From Takakia lepidozioides (Eukaryota > Streptophyta > Takakiopsida > Takakiales > Takakiaceae): a stretch of 64,000 nucleotides of DNA. Below, one piece after another: positions 11,179 to 22,746 of the stretch; position 1 is the first letter of the stretch; the number at the start of each line of letters is the position of its first letter. Below the pieces are notes generated by a model. The model was not told the DNA's origin and did not search any database. It was given only the letters and a program-made list of their open reading frames with translations. Made by a program: the position numbers and the translations under genes. Location of the stretch: NCBI GenBank assembly GCA_030704615.1, contig CM060732.1, positions 5,086,001 to 5,150,000 of the forward strand, written 5' to 3'.

Positions 11179-14100
11179 ATGCAAAGTGTGGCGGATGGGA
11201 TCCCTTCGGGGCAGGGGAAGGAGATCATTGTTGATGTGGACGATGAGTTCTATGAAAGCAAAGCTGCTGAGATGTTGGGGGGTCAGAAGGTAAACTCTCA
11301 GCTTGTGGTGCAAAGTATGCTTGCCCCGGGTGGGAGGTTGAAGATTCCCCTGTGTATGTTCGTTTCCATGCCCGTCGTTCGTCCACCCCTCATTAAGGAC
11401 ATCCTGAAGCTGGAGGCCGAGTTTGTTCATGGGTATTTGGATGGATCCGCAGTCTCTTACGTTTCTACAAAGGATTCCAGAGGCAATGAGCTCCTTGTGG
11501 ATGAGTCAATCGTGGACTCCTGGGATCCCATTTGGAGACAGGTGAACGAATCCTTCGAACTTCTTCTCTCCAAGAAACCTTCCACCCAGGCATTCTCAGG
11601 GAAGATGTTTCACGTTTGGGATGGCAACCACCGGTTGCTTGCATGGATGGCTGTCATTGGGAGGCTGCACTCACAGGAGAAAGAGTGGCATTACTCTGTT
11701 CGATCGATGGTGCTGGATTGTGACGGGAACATGATAGGTCTTCTGACGGCAATGAATGATGTGAACAGTTTGGTTTCTCATTCTGCATGTTCCACTTGTG
11801 GTTCCGTGGTTCTTTGGTTCCAGTCCTCTGTTGACGGTCCTTGAATTTCATTCTAACTTTCACACATCATTCTACAGAGGGACGGAGACATCGCATGTCA
11901 AAACGAGTGTGGTTCACACACTGTACAGGATACAAAGGATCGGGCAGATGCCCTTGACCAACTTCAAGACCATCCTTTCAGCAGAGACATACAAGAAGTG
12001 CGAAAGCTCCAAGACATCAGAAACGTGGTACTCGTCGACCCGTGAGGCTTTCATGGAGTATATGTACGTGGTGAGATACATCTTCCATCATCTGGCCTTT
12101 CGATATTTCTGCTTCCACATGTTTGTTTTTGTTTGTTTCCCTTGCCCTTGGGTTGATGCAACTCTCGTGCATTCCCTTGCAGCAAGACATTGCAGATGCA
12201 GGAGAGCGTGGCAAACTGGAATACTACAGCTCTACCCCTGAGGAGAGAAGGACAACAAAGGGTGTTGAGAGTCACATCCAGAAAGAGATGACCGCCACAA
12301 GAAGGACTATTATGAGTGCTTTTGTGAAACAACTGAGAATTGCAAACCCAACCTTCGGACCAGAGTTCCTTCAAGAGGTGAAAAACCATTACAACAAGCC
12401 AGGCAAGCCGGAGATGGCCCAGGAGAAGTTACACAGGTTGTCTACTGCCGTTGTGTCTTCAGAACAGAAGGTGAAGTGGCTACAGATATGGAACTCCGAT
12501 CCCACTGTTAGGGATACCCACATGTTCCCCAGGCCGGAGAAAGAGAAGAAGACCCAGCGTGTCATACCTGTCAGTGACAATGTGCTGGACACATGGCTTC
12601 ACAAGGCCACTTACTGGAGCCAGGTATGATGTCCTTTGCTGTGTCACTTTCTTTTCGCTTTTTCTGTCATTCTTTTTCCATGTTACATTTTTCCATACAC
12701 TTTTTCTATGTGATTGTTTTTGTGTTCATTCTTGCTTCTGTATTGGTCTGCACTTGGAGGAAAGGGCCCGGTCGGTTCTACATACGCAGCTAGCTGACTA
12801 TGGGATCACCATGACAGAACCGAAGGTCTCCTTCCAAGCATACATGAGGAAATGGAGTGCCACAGTGTGGCAATCTTGTTTCTTCAGAGAGTTCAGCAAG
12901 GATGCTGGCATCAATCGAACAAATGAGCTTGACCAGCAAGAGAAAGGAGAGGAAGCCTAGAAACGATGCCTTTACAGGTGCAAAATGGACTATGCTTCTT
13001 TGTTTTGTATAGACACAATCTCCTCCATCCAACGTCTTTTTGGCTGGCTCATATGAGTTTGTGGTGGAGTGTAATGTGTCGCATACTCTTTTAGGGGGTC
13101 TTCGTGATGGGGTGGAAAAGCTGGGAGACAATATTTGCATTGCATAATGAGGTTGTCTCTGTTCCTGCAGGTACATAAAGTATGTTCTCATGGCAGAGAA
13201 CTGCTTGGACAAACATCCTGATTTCGTGGACCTTTGGCTTGTCCCTGCTGGCAACCAGACCATGTTTACTACGGGGATCTTGCATGACTGGGGCCCAGAC
13301 CATCTTTCTGCTTGTGGTTGGTATTTGGATTACCCTGCTTCAGAGACCCCAGCTCAGGAGGTTTCTTTGAGGAGAGAGAATGAGCGTATAGTAGCTACCA
13401 CCGCAGCAGCCGACCTCGACATTCATGAGAGAAATTTGAGGACTCTTGCAGAGAATGAGCCTCCCGCTCAGGATACACCGGGTAAAGGTAGAAAGGCAAA
13501 GGGAAAGGATGTTGCTAGTGGTGTGGGGAAAGGAAGGGGTAGGGGGAAGGGGGCACAAGGGCAGGTAGGTGGGCAGGGAAGTGTTGTAGATATTGGCCCT
13601 CTGGTGGTTGTCCAGCAGACTCCACCGCATGGTAGGGGATCCGGGAGAAAGAACAAGGGGGTGGTTGATCCCAAGGACCCGTACCATGCAGTGGAGTATC
13701 CCACGAGGGTCATTCACCCTACCAGGTTGGAGATGGCCAACGTCGGGTTCCTTGCCATGATGGAGTCCAAGAAATTTGATTACAAAGGCGAACCATCACC
13801 AGTGTGGGAGAGGATTGTGGAGTTCCTCGGCACGGTGCATGTTGTCTTTTGCTTCTTGTCTGTTGTGTGCATGGATTGTTTCAATCCTCTTGAGCATTCC
13901 ATTACATGCTTGTTTGCAGGCTAAAATGACCAAATCTTGGGTGAACGGGAAGGAGAAGCCATATGCAGCCGAACTCATCATCTTGGACATCCCTGATGGG
14001 TTACCAGTCCCGGATGTCCCTCCATCGGGTGCTTGTCCAGGTTGGAATGCTTTTGATGAGCGCTACTGGCGGTGGATTTTCTCCTTTTACAATTTCTTTC

Positions 14101-15362
14101 TATCCGATGCAGGTGTTTTGGTGCTCATCCAGTCCATCGACCTTCGCTGTCGCCGTGCACTTGCCAGCTATTTGAAAGCCTCCGGTATGAGGGTCGTGAA
14201 GACATGGAATTGTGTGAACAGCATGTACCTGACAAAGGGGGATCGTCCCAGAGAGATGGTAAATCTGCCTTCTTATTCCTCTTCTTGGTGGTTCTCGGAT
14301 GGAGTTGCATAAGTCGCTCAAATGAATATGTAGGGGCCTGGTTTTCAAGCTTCTTAGTTCCTTGTGTATGTCCTGTTCGCAGACTTGTTTGTTTGAAGTT
14401 GTTTGTCTCGTCCGAGTGCATCCACCTACGACTCCAGCCGTCATTAGGGAGTTCGCCATCACTCATGGGGGCAAGTTCATAGACGAGAGGACAGATCCTC
14501 CCACGGATGACATGCACCACAACTACGTGGACATCAACGTGTGCTTGCGAAGGGGGAATGGGGTTCCTTGGAGAGGGGCCAGGGAGAGGAGCCCGGTTTT
14601 CATTCAGACGATTGTGGAGTGCTGCACCTACACAGACGCCAAAGTTCTGGATTTGTCAATGGGCACAGGTTCGTCTCTTCAACATTCACATTTTGTGAGG
14701 TTTGTTTGACCTTGCACTTTCAGCTCTTCCCACCGTTCCAAATGTGTCTTCAATGTCTGTTTCCTTCATTGTATTCCACTGCAGGTGCCTCGTACCACGC
14801 TTGCAAGGCCAGTGCGCGACATCTCTTTGGGATTGAAGGGGATGCCGAGATTTACAAGAACCTCATAATGGGTTTGGGTGGACACACTTCTCAAGTCTTT
14901 CCGAAGCCCCTACCCGTTGATGTTGATACAGGGGAGACTTCCGACAAGGAGCAGGATGACGACTTTGCCTGTGAGCAAGTTCAACCTGTGGATGCTTGCA
15001 TTGTTGTTTCAATACCCAGAATCACTGTTCTTAAGGCAAAGTGCACATGGGAGATATCCTCTTCGTTGGACTTGTGCATTGCATCATTGAGTTCAAAATT
15101 GGTTTTTGTCCACTTGTGCAGGAGTCCGCGTGCTTCCACTGACCCTCCAGGGCTATCACACATTTTTGGACTTTTTTCAAGTCATCCTCAGTCTTACGTC
15201 CTACCTGTCTATGCGGAGGCACTCGCAGCAAGCATGTCCATTCATGGCACTCGCAGTCCAACCATCGACGGCCGTGGTAGAAGACGTGGTGTTGGGGCCG
15301 GAATCTTTGTGGATGACATAGTACAGGAGGTCGATACTGATTCTGATGACTGTAACACTTGA
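11179..15362 (+). CDS. ParB-like domain fused to a permuted (beta-class) N6/N4 DNA methyltransferase-like domain
   Basis: Eight exons join in phase with no stop: 11,173-11,767 (ATG at 11,179), 11,880-12,070, 12,183-12,623, 12,760-12,890, 13,171-13,834, 13,920-14,258, 14,383-14,668 and 14,785-15,362, giving about 1,072 residues. The first exon carries a ParB/sulfiredoxin-like block (VWDGNHRLLAWMAVIG, near residue 150). Exon 5 has a Gly/Lys/Arg linker (GKGRGRGKGAQG). Exon 6 holds a strand and motif in the place of DPPY, here LIILDIPDGLP, followed by WNAFDERYWRWIFSFYNFF and GVLVLIQ. Exons 7-8 hold VLDLSMGTGASYHACK and HLFGIEGD, the SAM-binding motif and acidic strand end. The order catalytic motif, then SAM motif, is that of beta-class amino-methyltransferases. 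DIPD instead of DPPY predicts loss or change of catalysis. The end of the last exon (an intron may remain in it) and any upstream exon are uncertain. Confidence 0.72.
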
Positions 15363-15925
15363 TATGAAGTTTTCTTTTGCTTTCATTCGGGGCCAATTTT
15401 GAAATGGGATGGTTGTGTGTCCTCGTTGTCATGTTTGCAATGTGTGCGTGGGATGCAAATTCATAGGAACAAACTATCGTTGGAGATGGGGGTTGCATGG
15501 ACTGCGCGGGTTGTTCCTTCAATCTATTTAGTGTTTTGCGGAGCTCACAGGCTTGTGTGCATTGCAAAAACAAACAAACGTCTTTGGTTCGGGTAGAGCA
15601 TTCTCGCATCATTTGCTCGTTGGTCTCCAAACCATTCCTGCTAGAAGAATGCTTGGTAAATCCATCATGATAAAGTCCACATGATCAAAGAGCGTTTAGG
15701 CATTCTCAATTCTGGTGAGCATCCATGATGCTCCCGCACATACCTGGCATGTTTGCAATCCTGGGTCTAGGATGTGGCCCAGATTCTATGAACTCTGGTT
15801 TACTGGCTGTACAGTATTGATGTTGAAAGGTTTGATCTGGGGTACAATACCTTTCCTATTGACAAGAGAAAAAGTTCAAAAGAGAAGAGACAAGAGAAAA
15901 AGAGTGTGTCTGTATTGGAAAGTAC

Positions 15926-18900
15926 CTGACTCAACATTCACCGGCTCTCTAGTTGAATTTGACACATCCTCAGGCTCTGATACTGCATTTGGTACCCACC
16001 TGCTTCCCTTACGAGTGCATTTTGCTCTCCATAGCTCACTATGTGCTGCAGCACTGGATCTTAGGGAAGCTTCACGTCTTGCGGCTATCGCTTCCTCGCC
16101 TCGCAATGTATCAAATTCTGATTCGTTTGTAAAGTTCTCTTTGTTTCTAAATCTGTGTGCGATTATCCTGTACCAGTGCTGAAACGTTTGAACTAGTGGA
16201 CTTTTCTTATTTTTGCCACCGGAGTGTTGTGTGTGCCTTTGATAGGCAGTCTTCGCAGCGTGATGCGAGTTCTCCATGCCCTGGCAGACCACACTGCAAG
16301 GCTTCCATATCAATCTACAAAGTACGGAGCATGTCGAACAAGCACATGCTGCCAAAGACACAAATTTTGTCAGTTGTGAGCTCACAAACAACCAAATCGA
16401 TTTCACCAAATTCAAACATAAATTGAAATGACGGGATCCAGAGTTCACTTGCCATGTAATGTGTAACATGATGCTCTCCAAAACATTTGATGTAGAGTCG
16501 GCCCCATTGTTCCACCTTCTCTTTGAAATCTGCAACCGATTGATCGACACCAAATCTGAGACCATTGAAATAGGGCCGCAGTCGATCCAAGGCATGCCAC
16601 TGCTCCAATCTCTCTCTTCGTACTGCTCCATTATTCATTCTGTTCTTTTCTGCATTCACGACATCCACATATAACTTCCGAGGCTCTATGGCAACAGGAT
16701 TGTCCTTGAAAAGCTTCAATGCATGGGCTCCACTAAAAGAGGGCTTGTTTGGGACATTGTTTGCCCTCCCAGACAAATCTTCATCCTTAAAATTTGAACA
16801 TTCCCTCCATGGGCACCCGTGAGTGACAACAACTTCTGCATCTCATCAACGGCCAATTTTTGGAGAGCTTTGTAACGAATTGTCCAAATATGAATGAAAT
16901 GCAAGTGAACAATCTTTTCAATCACTCGGTTGAAAGCATGTAGGGTGCATATGTGGACTCTGTCCAGTGGTATGGGCAAAATGGGCTTCCAACGTCCTGA
17001 AGTTGCAGCCCCTGTGAGTGGTTGCGCTGCCACTTTCCTTGAAAACAACCCTTCATTCCAAGTGTATTTGGTTCGTTTCTTTATGGTTGCTTGGGCTTGT
17101 GTAGTGGTGCCCACTACAGGCTTCGTGCGTTCTTGGTTGCAGTAGATGCAACTGTGTAAGCTATTTGCTCCAGCTCCCAAGTTGTACATCACTTTTATTG
17201 TCTTCATATCTGCCGCCATATGCCATTCCACCTGAAAGGATCCAATACCAGGGACATCCAGTGGCTGTCCTTGCTCCTGTGCTTGAATCAACGCAGGAAT
17301 GGTTTGCGAGAAGACCCAACTCAATGTTTCATAGGTTTCCCGCACCACTTGGAATGAAGCGATGGGCCAAATCTCCCTCTCTGACTAAACTGAGAAGAAT
17401 TGTTCACTGTTTGGCTCAATCGTAGTGTCCAAAGCCCGGTTCATCAGTGTTAGAGACACTCTCTCCATCTTTTGAGCGTGCACAATTTCAACTGCATCTT
17501 GATGACAAAAATAAGAGGGTGTCCCTGCAATTCTGAAACCAAACACAGCCAAATCCTCAATGCCCAGGTCCTCAATGCCCGGGTGTTTAATCAATCGATT
17601 CCTATCAGAAGCTTTACCCTACATCTCTTGCAACACTACAAAATTAAGGTGTTACCTGCGGGTGTGATGCCGTAGAGCTCGACCATTGTGCGCTGCACTT
17701 GTTCCACATCGACAAAGATGGAATTATTATGATTGAGCGCTATTCTGACAGGCTCTTTGCTCTTTGACTTGGCAGTGGCTGGAATCTCAAGGCTATTGTT
17801 GATGCAATAGTATTCGCCAACATACTCACGTAGCTTGAGATTCAACGTTTTCCGAAGCAATGACACCTTATGAGGATTTGGCAAGCAACCAATGTGAAGG
17901 CCCCGACCAGAAGCTTTGGCAGACATTTTGAACTTTTTATAGATGGCTCCATATCCATTGTGCGTTATACCTTGCCGATCACAAGTTTCTAGAATCTCAT
18001 TTGCTCCTACTTTCTCCCCAATCTTATCCAAGTAGTAGTTGGCCATATGCACACCAACTTTGCTCAACTTCGCTGATTCGCACATTGAATTAACTTCTGT
18101 CTGGGACAACATAGAGGCGAACACCTTCGCAGTCTGCACTTGTGTCTCTTTACTTCCACACAAGTGATTTCTCGTTCCCTGGGTTGCATTTGCACTTTGA
18201 ATTTCTCTCGCAATAGCTGGGGCAATGATAGCTCTTGCTAAACGCCTCAAATGTTTTGCATGACCGCCATTAGGCGCCAATTCAGCCACATCCTTCCTTG
18301 GTTTGATGACACCCCTGTACCCATAGGGTGTCCTCACCATTTTTTCCATCCTCAATTCCCGTCGCTTCAAGGTCGCCTTGGTTTTGCGTAGCTCAGAGCA
18401 AATCGAATCCAATTTTCTTTTGTGCTCTTCTTTGAGCGATTCTATCTCTATCCAAAATTCTATCTCCATTTGATCGCGCTCATCGGAGCTCAGTACATCA
18501 GCGAGCGGCCTAAACACTCCTCGTAAGATGCCTTCATGCTGTGATATTGCTCTTTCAGAGCTGATACCTCCGCTTTCAACGATTCAGTTGCTAACATAAT
18601 CTGACCATTTTCTTCCTCTACTCTTTGTCTACGAGACGTTTCTGTGTTGTTGAATTGTAAGGGTATCTCTCTATCCTCAGCTGAATCTGGCAAACTCTTG
18701 ACCAGCTCACGCAACAACGATATCTCTTTCTGAGCCTCAACGAAATTCAATTCAATTCTTGTATGATTTGCGGCAAGATTTTCAGAGTAACCCAGTAGGC
18801 CGCTCTTGCCATCCCTAGTAAATTCCAGAAACTCGCTCACTGTCCGAAATTGTGGACGTTTGCCGTCGACGGGGCTGTGTGGATACAAAGATCCATCCAC

Positions 18901-19053
18901 CCACAAATCAATATTACTCGCCCCTGCTTCTCGTCTATGAGAGAATTCTGATTTCGGAGTTTGCTCATGAAGCATGCGATTCCTTAGTACCAATGGTGCA
19001 TATTTCCCAGCTATGGTTGCTGATAATTTGTAGCTTCCCCTCTCATTAGCCAT
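15926..19053 (-). pseudogene. Transposase-like gene of unassigned family, broken
   Basis: Starting at an ATG at 19,053, the protein begins with about 190 residues ending in coiled coil, and the coiled coil continues after a frame change near 18,510 (SLKEEHKRKLDSICSELRKT). A block to 17,650 ends at a CCCGCAG|GTAACA donor, and the next exon (GKASDRNRLIKHPGIEDLG) follows near 17,610. An in-frame TAG at 17,385-17,387 interrupts it. Next come a two-cysteine pair (SLHSCIYCNQERTKP), VHICTLHAFNRVIEKIVHLH and GAHGGNVQI. There is another frameshift near 16,775, then FGEHHVTHYM. The last exon reads QGMENSHHAAKTAYQRHTQ and SPLVQTFQHWYRIIAHRFR. The layout resembles transposase-derived proteins known to me only as unnamed families. 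I cannot assign catalytic residues. It faces the methyltransferase gene tail to tail. Confidence 0.55.
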
Positions 19054-19089
19054 CTTTGAACACAGTCTGACAGGCTTGTTGCTACGCAC

Positions 19090-20830
19090 AAAACATCACT
19101 GAAATGATCACGGATTTGAACTTAGATTTGGAAGTTGCAAGGAGTGCGACTCTCTAGGCTATAGATCAGTTGTTGTTCCTCATGTACAATGTTTTAGAAC
19201 GACGAGCTATGATCCTTCCACTTTCAGTACCAAAGTGGATGTGATATGTGCTGTCACTGTGGCTAGAGTACTTTGAGGCATTATTTTTTAATCAATTCTT
19301 GAGTTGTAGATATGACTGCACCGAGAAAATTTGTACATACATACATTACATTAGTGTCCAACTCTTGAACCAACAGGAAATCAATTGGCTGCAAGTACTA
19401 ACAATTGGCTGACCTCCACGTTGTATTTGTAGGGTGTGGAAGCTCCTGGACAGCTGCTGTTACTGGTATAGACACCTTATTGCTGCAGTGTTCTGGCAGT
19501 GAAGAAATGAGCACAGAAAAGCCACAGGGACTTTCAGGGAGGATTTGGGGGGGCTTGCGATAGGGGTGGTTATGACTTGAATTTTTTAGTTTGGGGCCTT
19601 TCTTTCAGTTGTTGGGTGACATTTCCTGCGAAAGGAGGTCACAAACGTCAGCACAGTAAACTTTTTCACACGAAGCTGCAAATTCATTGAAACACAGATA
19701 CCTGGCAAGTGAAATAGTTTGGGTGACTGGACTATCACAAAATGTACGAGATTGCCACCCCTAGAGAGTGTGTGCTCTGTCAGCATTTTTTGGCATGTTC
19801 AGTGGGACAGTTCCTCCGTCCACAAACAAAGGAGAAGAGAGATTTACACATACCTTTAAACCTTGAGTCACGGAGCTCTGGTGGTGCGAGCAGCAGCCCC
19901 ACGTAGATGCTTCTCTGCCAGTGCTGCCCTCCTCTTATCTTCATTGAGCCATGGCTACACCCCACATTCATCTCTCAAACCCCCATCCCTCTCTCTCTCC
20001 CTCTCATGGGCTGCCATTTCCGCACCAGTCACACCGGAATAGGGCGCTAGCTGAGAGGTCTGATTAGAAAAATCTGTCTTTAATTTTCTTTAAAAATACC
20101 TCCTGATTTGTGAAGATGTCGCATGATCATCCAACCAAAATCAAGGGAGCAATGGAAATGAGCAACTCGAGGGCTCAAGGTCTGGGGAAAACTATGCCCA
20201 GCTGCACCACATCTACTACTTCAAAAGTTCACCTTCTGAACAAAGGCCACATCCTAGTTAAACAAGCAGTCCATATAAGCAGCATAACCACTGAATGCTA
20301 CCACTCTTCCATACTCCATTCAAAGTGGGATCTCCACTCTCCTCTCCCACAGTCCGTTCCCACTTCACTGGAACCAATTCAGCACTTGGAATACCACCAT
20401 TCATATCAAAGGCAATCAACTGCTGCAACGGGAGAAGTTGCGGTCTCACCCACCTGGTTATGAGTTTCTGAGGCTTTTGACCCCATTTTTCTTCTGGTGC
20501 CAAGTCAACAACTTCTGAGCCACAAGTGCAGATGGGTTGACAATGTTAGCCTATAGTCCGACTCTCTTAATGAATTACAGTAGAAAGAAAAAAAAAATTG
20601 AAATACTTAGAATCAGATTGTTACATGTCCAATCTGTCATCATGTTAATCATGTTAAATTTTGAATAATGTTTTATTATTTTAAATAATAAATATGTGTT
20701 GATTTAATTCGTACAGTAATATAACTTTTAATGATTCTAATAAGTTTAGGTTATGACTAAAAAGATGAATACTAAAAATAACTAAAAAATGATTAAAATA
20801 TAAAGATAAACTATCAAACCTTTTATTGCT
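19090..20830. other. No gene recognised; AT-rich tract at 20,575-20,830
   Basis: I see no supported coding region. The segment holds short unlinked open frames and, from about 20,575, an AT-rich stretch with A-runs and TTTAAATAATAAATA-like sequence. No terminal repeats that could close a transposon round the two convergent genes at 11.2-19.1 kb were found here. Confidence 0.4.
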
Positions 20831-20863
20831 ATATACAACTCGTTCTTCCACTTAAGTCTAGAC

Positions 20864-21675
20864 TCAAGTGGTCTGGCATCCTTCTATCTTTGATGATTTA
20901 CTCAGTCTATATTTTGTATAGTGAAGTATTTGTACAACACATGTTTGAGCACCAGGGACTCGCATTTGGACTGTTGCTATTTCCCCGGCAAAGAACATAC
21001 ATATAACCAGTAAAGTCAACCCCAGGGGTTTGTGAAGGAAGCAAGCATGTATTTCTACAAATCCACCCTTAGCCTTGGGATCTTCGTCCAAAGCACATGA
21101 TACAGGGGGCCAGATTGGATGCAGACGATCCATCGCAACATCTATTGTAAGAGGCACACAAACAGCTTTGCTCTGGCCTTCACTGCATAACTTCAATCCC
21201 ACCCCCTGCAGGGAGGAGCTGTCCCAGTCTCCAGTACAGCTGCCATCTGTTTGGCCTGATCTTCGAAGTGGCCAGTAAACTCAACTGCTCCAAACACAGG
21301 ATATAGATCAAACGGACATAAGAGTAAACAGCTCAGGTGCAGGTAGCAAGAGACAGGGAGAGTCCTTCTCAACCTATCATTAGATAGACAGTGAAGGCGA
21401 AGATTCGTCCACTCTTTGCAAAGAAAATACAGCAGCACACAAAGCGAAGTGACCAAATCTAGGAACTGCGTCCAGGCTCTAACACCCAGAGTAAACCACC
21501 ATACTGAACACAGCATACTGTCTAAAGGAAACAGAACGGCAGGGAAACTGCGTACATCTATCTTGTATCCTTTTGGTACAATAGAACTAAGTCTCTGTCT
21601 ACAAACACTACGTTGAATGTATTCAGTTCCATCATCAGCCAAAAATAGCTCCAAAAAACAGGTACAGGAACCCAT
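20864..21675 (-). other. Possible unrecognised exons
   Basis: Minus-strand frames around 21,000-21,290 look coding in composition: GAVEFTGHFEDQAKQMAAVL runs up to a good acceptor-like site (CCTCCCTGCAG) at about 21,210. The next frame reads GLKLCSEGQSKAVCVPLTID and then HPIWPPVSCALDEDPKAKGG. They lie downstream of the RIN13-like gene on the same strand, so they could be exons of a further gene, a 3' untranslated region or chance. I do not recognise the protein. Confidence 0.2.
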
Positions 21676-22746
21676 GCCAAAACCAGCATCACCATCTTCG
21701 CAACCATGTATACTTACATTGGACCTGTCTTAATAGATACACAAACTACCTATTGGGGAAACACCCTACGCTATGTGAGGAAATGAGTTATCACATGGTA
21801 CTTCCAAACTCCCTTGAAAATTTCACCATAAGACTTACCCATTCTGATAACACTTACAACTCCAACAGTGAAAGAAATAATTTAGCCAACCACCATTCTA
21901 TGATACTGTCCGACAGAACACTGTAACTCTTTATTGAGACGAGAAGTTTGCAGAAGGTATAGACAATCTTCTTGTCACATTTTCACAGGTAGCCTCCTTG
22001 CCTTGCTCATTAGCTGCATGGTTTTTTGTGCTCTAAATCCGTTTGAGAAATAGCAATAGAACACCATGCCTAGGTACAGCAAATTGCCCTATATTGTACT
22101 GCCCCTTGCTGGCGCAGAACTGATCAAAGACATCTGAATTACTCGGTACCGTTGGAGCTTCAAGCTTTTCCCCTGTTTCATTTCAGTCACAACAACGCAA
22201 TCCTCAGTAGGGGGGTTTTCGATTCATAGGACTTTCCATACATTTCACAGTGAACTCAACCAGCATGCTTCAGATCATTATCAGAAATTAAGAATAAAGG
22301 TTCGCATTGTAGGCATATGACCCATACTTTACAGAAATGTAATAAAGAAAAAAGCAAAGTCCTAGGAGTAAGATCACACCCTTGTCAAAGATCGACTAGG
22401 GATTTCCGACAAACATCCTCAGTGCTCGACTGTCCTAATGATTGCCCCACCTGAGCCTGTTACATTTAATTTGTTGATAGAAAACCTGTCATGCAAATTT
22501 CAACAGTTCTTTGTTCTTAAGAGAAGACACACATTACCTGGCAGAGATTGGGAGACAGAAAATGGTGTACACTGTGGAGCCAAAAGCATTGCTGCAACAG
22601 CTGCCAGCATAGAGGGTAGACAAGCTAAAGGCCTGTACAAGTTACAATGTTCCTTCCTTCAAATATATACCTCCCTGAGGCTGTTAAACATCAAAATAGT
22701 CAGATGATCTGCCTTGCCCCAACCATGGTCTTCAGATCGGTGCATT

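Noticed and set aside
12051-13717. Minus-strand frames of 112-157 codons
   Set aside because: They lie antisense to exons of the ParB-methyltransferase gene, whose plus-strand exons join in phase.
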